Source: Apteryx mantelli (taxonomy: Eukaryota > Chordata > Aves > Apterygiformes > Apterygidae). Taken from it: 64,000 nt of DNA. Below the pieces are notes generated by a model. That model had not been told where the DNA came from and ran no database searches. It saw only the letters and a list, made by a program, of their open reading frames with translations. Location: contig NC_089981.1 of the NCBI RefSeq assembly GCF_036417845.1, positions 637,501-701,500 on the forward strand, read 5' to 3'. Positions within the stretch are counted from its first letter, which is position 1. Every line of letters starts with the position of its first letter. Made by a program: the position numbers and the translations under genes. Positions 53,501 to 59,803 of the stretch are shown here, piece after piece.

Positions 53501-56500
53501 ACCCCTCTCTGTGTCCCCACAGGGGCACCCACGGGTACATGGCTCCGGAGGTGCTGCAGAAAGGAGTGGCGTATGACAGCAGCGCCGACTGGTTCTCGCT
53601 GGGCTGCATGCTCTTCAAACTGCTCCGGGGGTGAGTGCGCGGGCACGGGCACGGCAGGGCACGGGGCGGCCAGGGGGCCAGCGCCCCGCTGACCTCCCTC
53701 TCCCCTCGTGGCCGCAGGCACAGCCCCTTCCGGCAGCACAAGACGAAGGACAAGCACGAGATTGACCGTATGACCCTCACCATGGTGAGTCTGGGCACGC
53801 AGGGCAGGTGGCCCGGTGCCGCCCTGGCATCTGCCCCCCACCGTGCCAGGGAGGCACACGAGGCACGAGCACCCCGGCGCGCCACGGCCTCTCCCTCCGA
53901 GTGCCAGCGCGAGCTGGGGCTGGCAGGCCCAGACAGGGCATGGGCACCCTTGTGCCACCCTGCCTTCACCCCCCTGCGCCAGCGGAGGCTTGCAGGGCAC
54001 AGGGGGAGCGGGCACAGCTTGGAGATGATGGGCAGTGCCCGGATGCCGCGAGCGTGGGAGGATGCATTCCTGCCTGTCTGTGCGTGTGTGCAGAAGGACG
54101 CATGCACGCGTGGGCATCTGCACGTGGGGGTGTGTTTGCACACACATATGTGTACACGTGTGTGCATGTGTAGGGGGGGAGGTTGCGCGCAGAGGTGTGT
54201 TTGCCAGTGTCTGTGTGTGCATCATCTGTCCCCGCACACATCTGTGCAGCGTTCACACGTGTGTGCGCCTCTGTGCGCTTGCGTGGCTGGTGTGTGTGTG
54301 CCCATCCATGTGTATGTGCTTGCATGGGACTGTACACGTATGCACGGTGCACACGTGCGGGTCTGCAGGTGCATGCATTGGTGTGTGCGGTACAGTGCGC
54401 AGACACACGCAGGTCTCTGCACATGCCTCTCTGTGTGTGCATGGCTGCGTGTGCGTCCTGTGCACGTACATGTCTGTGCCTTCGGTGTGTCTTCGTGAGC
54501 ACACGTGTGTGTACGTCTGTGTGTATCTCCGTACCAGGCGCACATGTGCCTGGCTGTTCACGTGCCTGTGCACACCTCTGCGTGCCTGTGTGCGCTGCCC
54601 TGAGCAGATGTGTGCGTGCATCCCTGTGCATGCAAGAGCACATACGTGTGCGCGTTCCCCGCCGCCCCAGCAGCGCCGGGGAGCCCCGCCGAGGCCCGGT
54701 GCCAACGCTCGCGGTAACCGTGCCCTCACCCGCAGGCCGTGGAGCTGCCTGACTCCTTCTCCCCCGAGCTGCGCTCCTTGCTTGAAGGGCTGCTTCAGCG
54801 AGATGTCAACCGGCGGCTGGGCTGCATGGGACGCGGGTGAGTCCCGGCAGGCGTGGGGACAGGTGCCGGGGACAGGGCCTGCGCATGAGAACAGGGCTGG
54901 GGCAGAAGCCTGGCGGGGAGGGAGGGCGGCGCGGGCAGGCTACAGCCTGGCATCTCCGGGCCACCCCATCCTGGCACCACAGGGAGCCCGCTGGTGCTCA
55001 CCGCCCCGCTCGCTTCCCAGGGCTCAGGAGGTGAAGGAGGAGCCGTTCTTCAAGGGCCTGGACTGGCAGATGGTTTTCCTTCAGAAGGTGAGCGGCACGG
55101 TGCCGGGGCACAGCGAGGGCTACGGGGGCACGGGCAGCCACCCCTCTAACGCCACCTCTCCTGCCGGCAGTACCCGCCGCCCCTGATCCCACCCCGCGGA
55201 GAGGTGAACGCCGCCGATGCCTTCGACATTGGCTCCTTCGATGAGGAGGACACGAAAGGCATCAAGGTACTGGGGGCAGAGGGGCAGGGCTGGCACGGGG
55301 GGGGGGGAGACAGGGGCAGGGGGTGGTGAGCTGGTGTCTCACCCAGCGGTGCCCGCCTGTCTTCCAGCTGCTGGAGAGCGACCAGGAGCTGTACCGCAAC
55401 TTCCCGCTCACCATCTCGGAGCGGTGGCAGCAGGAGGTGACGGAGACCGTCTTCGAAGCCGTCAACGCCGACACCGACAAGCTGGAGGCTCGCAAGAAAG
55501 CCAAGAACAAGCAGCTGGGCCACGAGGAAGGTGAGCGGGGCCGGGTGCCCCCTCTACTCCCCGGCGCTGCCCCTGGCATCCCCACCAGCCCCTCGCAGCC
55601 ACTCACTCTCCCGGCGCCGCCTCGACCCGTGGCTCCCGTGGTACAGCCAGCTCCACGGCTGCCCCAGTACCTCTTCTGGTCCCCCGGCCCTGCCCCAGCT
55701 CCCCGACCCCTGGCACTGCCCCTTGGCACTGCCGTGGCACTGTCATGCCACTCCACACGGCACCCCGGCGCCCCGGCACTGCCAGCCCCATGGGCTCCCT
55801 CGGCAGTGTCCCCGCTGGGTCCCCCTGGCACGGCCACCAGCCCGGCGTTGCTTCGCCTGGCACTGCCCCCTTGGCCCCCCTATGCCTGCCCTGCCACCTC
55901 TGCCAGCCCCCCTGGCGCTGCCCTAGCCCCCCGGTTCCCCCGGCACTGCCAGCGCCTCGCTGCTCCGGCCTGACCCTGTCTCTCCCGCGGCGCGGCGGGC
56001 GCAGATTACGCCATGGGCAAGGACTGCATCATGCACGGCTACATGGCCAAGCTGGGCAACCCCTTCCTCACGCAGTGGCAGCGTCGCTACTTCTACCTCT
56101 TCCCCAACCGCCTCGAGTGGCGCGGGGAGGGCGAGTCGCCGGTAAGACGGGCACGAGGGGGTGGGGGGCAGGCTTGGGGGGCACAGGGGTGCTGGGTGCC
56201 CCAGGGGTTGGACTGGAGGGGCACGGGTGTTGGGAGGGCACGTAGGGCACAGGGGACGTGAGGGGCATGGGGTGGGGGTATGGGAAAGGCACAGGGGACA
56301 CAGGGAGGACTTGGGGGGCCTGGGGGGACTTGGGGGGCCTGGAGGCAGGGGCTGGGCTGAGCCTGTCCCCCCAGCAGTCCCTGCTCACCATGGAGGAGAT
56401 CGACTCCGTGGAGGAGACGCAGGTGAAGGAGCGGAAGTGCATCTTGCTCCGCATCCGCGGGGGCAAGCAGTTCGTGCTGCAGTGCGACGTGAGTGTGCCC

Positions 56501-57255
56501 GCTGGCCGCCCGCTGGGGCTAGCCACCTCTGCAGGGGGCTAGCCACCTCCTGCTGGGGGGCTAGCCACCCCCTGCCAGTCACCAGTCACCCCAGCTGGGC
56601 ACTAGCCACCTCCTGCCACTTGCTAGCCATCCCCTGCTGGGTTCCCATCACTTCCGCTGGGCGCTAACCAAACCCCGCTGGGCACTAGCCACCTCCCGGC
56701 TGGCTGCTAGTCATCCTCGCTAGATGCTAGCCACCTCACGCCAGTTGCGAGCCATCCCTTCTGCTGGGCACTAGCCACCTCCGGGCGGTCACTAGCCATT
56801 CCCTGACGGGCACCAGCTACCTCCTCCTGGCTGCTAGTCACCCCTTGCTGACCACTAGCTCCGCAGGTTGAGCCTGCTAATCCGCCCCGGGCACGCTGCG
56901 GAAAGCTGGGGGCAACCCAAAGCCCTGGCACCACGGGGAGCCCCGAGCTAAGCCGTCCCCTGCCCTGGCACCGCAGGCAGCCCCAGACTAACCCATGCCC
57001 TACCTTGGCACTTTGGGGATCCCCTGCCTAACCCGCCCCCCGGCCTGGCACTGTGGGAAGCCCCGGACTAACCCGCACCCTGCCCTGGCACAGAGCGACC
57101 CCGAGCTGGCACAGTGGCGGAAGGAGCTGCGCGACGCCCAGCGCCAGGCCCAGCAGCTGCTGCAGCGGGTGCCGCGCATGCAGAACAAGCCCCGCTCGCC
57201 CGTGGTGGAGCTCAGCAAAGTGCCGTTCATCCAGCGCTCCGCCAACGGCCTCTGA
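44466..57255 (+). CDS. GRK2: GRK2 G-protein-coupled receptor kinase 2 (beta-adrenergic receptor kinase 1), complete
   Basis: Cytosolic Ser/Thr kinase recruited by G-beta-gamma to phosphorylate agonist-occupied receptors for arrestin binding. Twenty-one exons join in frame to 688 codons plus stop; human GRK2 has 689. Domains: N-terminal receptor-contact helix, RGS-homology region (~29-185), AGC kinase (~191-453) with [10 protein letters not shown] loop, Lys220, Asp317 in YRDLK and DLG Asp335, then a PH domain (~553-656) that binds G-beta-gamma and PIP2. The ERK site Ser670 (PRSP) is kept. The sole net length change is loss of Gly684, so human RGSANGL becomes RSANGL and the PKA site Ser685 loses its spacing. 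The start [13 protein letters not shown] matches the family exactly. The KDM2A-GRK2-ANKRD13D order matches human, supporting GRK2 over GRK3. Confidence 0.98.
44579..47060 (+). repeat. GRK2 intron 1, two successive minisatellite fields
   Basis: 44756-45330 is a degenerate array of ~20-bp units around GTGTGCAAGCGTGACCTGGC. 45470-46330 is rich in CACAC/GCACACAC units with a pure (CA)n run at about 46169-46191. The rest is GC-rich without recognisable exons. Confidence 0.8.
47061..47137 (+). CDS. GRK2: GRK2 exon 2
   Basis: Codes [19 protein letters not shown] to FAQKI; start of the RGS-homology domain. Confidence 0.97.
47138..47783 (+). other. GRK2 intron 2 with C26 tract
   Basis: GC-rich; contains 26 consecutive C at 47339-47364 followed at once by AG, which mimics a 3' splice site. 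No exon is recognised after it. Confidence 0.7.
47784..47857 (+). CDS. GRK2: GRK2 exon 3
   Basis: Codes [19 protein letters not shown] to VEFYEE. Confidence 0.97.
47940..49375. repeat. GRK2 intron 3 VNTR of 42- and 90-bp units
   Basis: Homogenised core at about 48036-49265 is flanked on both sides by decayed copies. Eleven 90-bp units are marked by TACACAGG at 48073, 48289, 48421, 48511, 48601, 48691, 48823, 48913, 49003, 49093 and 49183. Spacings are always 90 plus 0, 1 or 3 times 42. Both units are multiples of three, so several frames stay open on both strands, but nothing resembles a protein family and splicing across it gives intact GRK2. Confidence 0.95.
49486..49587 (+). CDS. GRK2: GRK2 exon 4
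   Basis: Codes [17 protein letters not shown] to [13 protein letters not shown]-homology helices. Confidence 0.97.
49588..49911 (+). other. GRK2 intron 4
   Basis: Short intron with two long G homopolymers (near 49648 and 49708); nothing else recognised. Confidence 0.7.
49912..49986 (+). CDS. GRK2: GRK2 exon 5
   Basis: Codes [18 protein letters not shown] to PPDLFQ. Confidence 0.97.
50085..50580. repeat. GRK2 intron 5 minisatellite
   Basis: Imperfect ~25-35 bp units combining GGTGGTGGGGTCCC, AGGGGGCTGGCAGTG and GGTGACCCTGGGTGGCAG recur over most of the intron (49987-50601). Confidence 0.7.
50602..50663 (+). CDS. GRK2: GRK2 exon 6
   Basis: Codes [20 protein letters not shown] plus two bases of Ser. 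Confidence 0.97.
50958..51009 (+). CDS. GRK2: GRK2 exon 7
   Basis: 52-bp exon coding (S)[17 protein letters not shown], end of the RGS-homology domain. Confidence 0.97.
51010..51409 (+). other. GRK2 intron 7
   Basis: 400 bp, GC-rich; no exon or clear tandem repeat seen. Confidence 0.7.
51410..51501 (+). CDS. GRK2: GRK2 exon 8, kinase P-loop
   Basis: Codes [20 protein letters not shown] to ADTGK plus two bases of Met; glycine-rich loop GRGGFG. Donor GTAACG is weak. Confidence 0.97.
51540..52090. repeat. GRK2 intron 8 minisatellite
   Basis: Degenerate units of roughly 35-45 bp built on GCAGAGGAGGGACACGGC and CGTGGCTGTGGGC fill most of the intron (51502-52100). Confidence 0.75.
52101..52200 (+). 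CDS. GRK2: GRK2 exon 9, kinase VAIK-type lysine
   Basis: Codes [20 protein letters not shown] to SLVSTG; Lys220 of YAMK binds ATP. Confidence 0.98.
52367..52445 (+). CDS. GRK2: GRK2 exon 10
   Basis: Codes [20 protein letters not shown] to DLMN plus one base of Gly, the kinase hinge. Confidence 0.97.
52654..52784 (+). CDS. GRK2: GRK2 exon 11, catalytic loop
   Basis: Codes [18 protein letters not shown] to VVYRDLK; Asp317 is the catalytic base. Confidence 0.98.
52785..53270. repeat. GRK2 intron 11 minisatellite
   Basis: Degenerate ~20-24 bp units around CCCTGTGGGCACCCCCAGG and ACCCTGCAGGAACCCC span most of the intron up to the exon at 53351. Confidence 0.85.
53351..53445 (+). CDS. GRK2: GRK2 exon 12, DLG motif
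   Basis: Codes [20 protein letters not shown] to KKPHAS plus two bases of Val; magnesium-binding Asp335 in DLG, the GRK form of DFG. Confidence 0.98.
53523..53630 (+). CDS. GRK2: GRK2 exon 13
   Basis: Codes [20 protein letters not shown] to FKLLR plus two bases of Gly; contains the APE motif. Confidence 0.98.
53718..53784 (+). CDS. GRK2: GRK2 exon 14
   Basis: Codes [20 protein letters not shown] to TM. Confidence 0.97.
53785..54735. repeat. GRK2 intron 14 with TG-rich minisatellite
   Basis: From about 54070 to 54660 the + strand is a degenerate TGTGTGCATGTG-type repeat, the strand opposite to the CA-rich block upstream of the gene. The first 280 bp is unique. Confidence 0.85.
54736..54836 (+). 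CDS. GRK2: GRK2 exon 15
   Basis: Codes [20 protein letters not shown] to RRLGCMGR plus two bases of Gly. Confidence 0.97.
55021..55087 (+). CDS. GRK2: GRK2 exon 16
   Basis: Codes [20 protein letters not shown] to QK. Confidence 0.97.
55171..55266 (+). CDS. GRK2: GRK2 exon 17
   Basis: Codes [20 protein letters not shown] to TKGIK, the AGC C-terminal tail. Confidence 0.98.
55368..55530 (+). CDS. GRK2: GRK2 exon 18
   Basis: Codes [20 protein letters not shown] to KQLGHEE plus one base of Asp. The human clathrin-box-like LLDSD is LLESD here. Confidence 0.98.
55555..55975. repeat. GRK2 intron 18 CTGGCACTGCC-type repeat
   Basis: Loose tandem of ~12-25 bp units with core CTGGCACTGCCCC, pyrimidine-rich on the + strand. 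Confidence 0.65.
56005..56141 (+). CDS. GRK2: GRK2 exon 19, PH domain
   Basis: Codes [20 protein letters not shown] to [10 protein letters not shown] domain start with the [16 protein letters not shown] block that contacts G-beta-gamma. Confidence 0.98.
56142..56374. repeat. GRK2 intron 19 G-rich repeat
   Basis: 233-bp intron of GGGGCACAGGGG/GACTTGGGGGGCCTGG-type units, G-rich on the + strand. Confidence 0.55.
56375..56488 (+). CDS. GRK2: GRK2 exon 20, PH domain
   Basis: Codes [20 protein letters not shown] to FVLQCD. The acceptor is a NAGNAG (CAGCAG); the first AG keeps Gln as in human. Confidence 0.96.
56500..57093. repeat. GRK2 intron 20 with two minisatellites
   Basis: 56515-56870 is a ~25-30 bp family around GCTAGCCACCTCCTGCTGGG. 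56870-57093 is a ~55-60 bp family of CCCTGCCCTGGCACCGCAG followed by CCCCAGACTAACCC, running into the last exon. Confidence 0.85.
57094..57255 (+). CDS. GRK2: GRK2 exon 21, PH end and C-terminal tail
   Basis: Codes [20 protein letters not shown] to FIQRSANGL, stop TGA at 57253. Ser670 in PRSPVVEL is conserved; Gly684 of human is absent. Confidence 0.98.
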   Translation, partial: SDPELAQWRKELRDAQRQAQQLLQRVPRMQNKPRSPVVELSKVPFIQRSANGL

Positions 57256-57840
57256 CCCCGCGCCCGCCCGCGCGCCCTCGTCCCCAGCTCCCACCCCGCC
57301 TCTAATTTATTGGGTTGGGTTCCCGCGTGCCCCCTCGCCTTTCGTCGTCCCCGCGCCGGGCGCTGGCAGGAGACGCCCCGCGCCGGCCTGGCCTGCCGGG
57401 CGCTTTGGTGCCCGTTTGCCCTGCTGCCGGGCACCCGCCGGGCTGGGCGCAGCGGGGGCACGTCCCCAGCGTCGCTGTCGGCCCGGCCTCCAGCCCGAGG
57501 GACGCGGGCGCTGGCGCTGGGCACGCGGCTCCGCTTGGCACCTCTCCCCTGTGACCTCTCCGGCTAAGATGAAGGTAGCCCCCCCATGCCTACCCCTCTC
57601 CGTGCCAATGTCCACTCGGCCCCTGCGGCCTCTGCCTCGTGCCCGCTTCGCCACATCTGCGTGTGCCAAACCGGCCCAGCTCTGGCCCGGCAGAGTCCTG
57701 GCCAACTCGTTTCACCCGGCCTTTGCCAACCTCCCCGCGAGTGGGCACACCCCGGCCCGGCTGTGCCCGCCTCGTGGGTGCCACGTCCTCTGTGTGCGTG
57801 TGAGTGTGTGTCTGTGTGTCTGTGCCCGGGGGGACCCCCC

Positions 57841-57848
57841 TGTAAATA
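57841..57848 (+). promoter_or_regulatory. Pumilio element 1 in GRK2 3'UTR
   Basis: TGTAAATA, an A/T-rich octamer standing out in GC-rich sequence. Confidence 0.5.
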
Positions 57849-58193
57849 TTGTGCCATGGGCCCCCTGCGCCTCCCGCGTGTGCCAACCCTGCCCGGCGAG
57901 TGCCCCTGCCGCCACCCCACCGTGCAGCCGTGCCCTGGGCAAGGGGGGGGGGGCAGCGCCAGGCCCCCGCTGGCCCCCGGCCCCGAGCCAGCAGGGTGGC
58001 GGTGCCCGGCTGTGGGGCAGGAGGTGGCCGAGGAGGAGGAGGAGAGAGCAGCGGGGATCCCCCCCCCCCGCCCCCCCGCAACCGGCCCCACGCGAGCCTG
58101 GGCCTGCTGCCTGCGTGCCCGGTGCCGTCCCGGTGCCCGGCGGGCGCAGGGGCAGGATGCCAGCCGCCCCCCGCCCCGCTCCCTGGCAGCGTC

Positions 58194-58201
58194 TGTAAAT
58201 A
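58194..58201 (+). promoter_or_regulatory. Pumilio element 2 in GRK2 3'UTR
   Basis: Second TGTAAATA, 148 bp before the poly(A) hexamer; the shared TGTAAATATTG extends the match to the first copy to 11 bp. Confidence 0.5.
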
Positions 58202-58348
58202 TTGGTCTCCAGTCGGTGTGCGCCAGGCGGGCTGGGTGCGGGCGGGGGGTGGCACCGCGCCGGGGCTGGCGGCTCACCTGTGAATGTGATTTTAATGAGC
58301 GGAGACGTGAGAATGCAAAGAGAAAAAAAAAAAGAAAAGAGTTTTTAT

Positions 58349-58354
58349 AATAAA
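58349..58354 (+). terminator. GRK2: GRK2 poly(A) signal AATAAA
   Basis: Canonical hexamer at the end of an A/T-rich patch in otherwise GC-rich DNA, the expected end of the transcript. Confidence 0.85.
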
Positions 58355-58899
58355 AACCTGGAAAAATCCAGTCCGGCTCCCATCTCGTTGCGGGGGTGGC
58401 AGCGCTTCCCCCGCTGTGTCCCTCGGTGGGGACCCTGCCCGCCTGCTGCCCCCAGCTCTGCCTGAGCTTCGGGTCACCTCAACCCCCCCCCCCCCCGGGG
58501 GCATGGTGGCACCCCGGTGACGTGCCGGGGTGCGGGTGGGGGCTGGTGCCCTGCGGGACGGGGGTCTCGGAGCAGGCGTGGGCAGTGCCCGGAGAAGGCT
58601 CCCAGCTCGGGTAGGGGTATGCAGCGGGTTCGGACAGGCGCGGGGGGTCGGGTTCCCCCATGCCTATGCCAGCCCCAGCTCGGGGGGGGTCCCGCTGTCC
58701 CCTGCCCACTGCGCCCGGGCTCAGCCTCCTGCCGCCGGCAGTGCCGGGTGCTGCGCAGAGCAGTCCGGGCCCCCCCGCACCGGGGCCGGGGGCAGAGAAG
58801 GGGGCTGGACTGGGGGTGACTGCAGGGCCCTGGGGATGTGCTGTGGGGGGGTCCCCGGGCACTAGGTACCCCACGGGGGGGGGGGGCTCAGGGAAGAGG

Positions 58900-59420
58900 A
58901 ATGAAATGAGGGGGGGCAGATGCTGTGGCCCCGGGCACCCACTGCAGGGGGATTCCCAGGTACCAGGCACCCAAGGCGGGTCGGATGCTGGGGCCCTGCC
59001 GGGGGAGATCTAGGTACCAGGTACTCGACGGGGGACAGACCCCGGCCCTGGGGGGGTCCCAGTAGCAGGTGTTTGATGGGGGCAGCCCGGGGGTCCTGGT
59101 AGCCAGTGCTCAACGGGGGCAGACGCCTGTTGCGGGTGCGGCCCTGGGGGGGGGTCCCGGTCCCGGTGCTCAGTGGGGGCAGACCCGGGGTCCCGGGGGG
59201 GGGGGGGAGGAGAGGGGAGGTCCCCGTCCCGGTGCTCGGTGCGGGCAGACCTGGGTCTCGGGGGCAGATGCGGGGTCCCGGGGGGAGGTCCCGGCACCGG
59301 TGCTCAGCGCGGGCAGACCCGTGTCTCGGGGGCAGATCCGGGGTCCCGGGGGGTCCCGGCACCGGTGCTCGTTGGGGCAGACCCGGGTCCCGGGGGCAGA
59401 GCGGGGGCGGCGGGCGCAGC
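58900..59420. repeat. G-rich minisatellite upstream of ANKRD13D
   Basis: Imperfect ~45-75 bp units containing GGGGGCAGACCCGGGTCCC and GGTCCCGGCACCGGTGCTC repeat about ten times. It fills most of the 1.3-kb gap between GRK2 and ANKRD13D. Confidence 0.8.
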
Positions 59421-59611
59421 GCGGGGGCAGAGCCCGGTCCCCGGCGCGGGGCCGCTGCGCTCCCGCCGACGGCTGCCGTCCCGGCGCGCAGGCGGCGGCG
59501 CAGCGCGGCGGCGTCCCGGGCGCCGGTTGCCGGCGGCGGCGCCGGTGGCCGGTGGCCGGTGGCCGGTGGCCGGTGGCGGCCCCGCCCCGCGCCGCGCCGC
59601 GCCGCCGCGCT

Positions 59612-59643
<32 letters not shown>

Positions 59644-59713
59644 CCCGCGCGCAGCCATTGCGGGCAGGCCCGGCGCTGCGGCCCGCTCCGCCGCCCGGGG
59701 ACATGCCGGCGGG
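59420..59713 (+). promoter_or_regulatory. ANKRD13D: ANKRD13D CpG-island promoter and 5' leader
   Basis: Extremely CpG-dense. It includes about five GGTGGCC heptamers (59544-59577) and (GCC)10 at 59614-59643, 70 bp before the ATG. An out-of-frame ATG at 59703 overlaps the start. The transcription start is not resolved. Confidence 0.6.
59614..59643 (+). repeat. (GCC)10 in ANKRD13D 5' region
   Basis: Ten uninterrupted GCC triplets, complementary in sense to the (CGG)10 before GRK2. Confidence 0.9.
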
Positions 59714-59803
59714 ATGGCGCGCTCCGCCGACACCTTCCCGCTGCACCGCCTCGTCTGGCACAACCGGCACCAGGCGCTGGACAGCGCCCTGCGCTCCGGC
59801 CGG
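59714..59803 (+). CDS. ANKRD13D: ANKRD13D exon 1
   Basis: Codes [20 protein letters not shown] to LRSGR, phase 0; G at -3 and +4 gives good start context. Confidence 0.93.

Larger units (their letters stand above)
57256..58375 (+). other. GRK2: GRK2 3'UTR
   Basis: GC-rich 1.1-kb 3'UTR ending just after AATAAA at 58349. Two Pumilio-type TGTAAATA elements (57841-57848, 58194-58201) and a short TG-rich run near 57793-57824 are visible. Confidence 0.75.
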
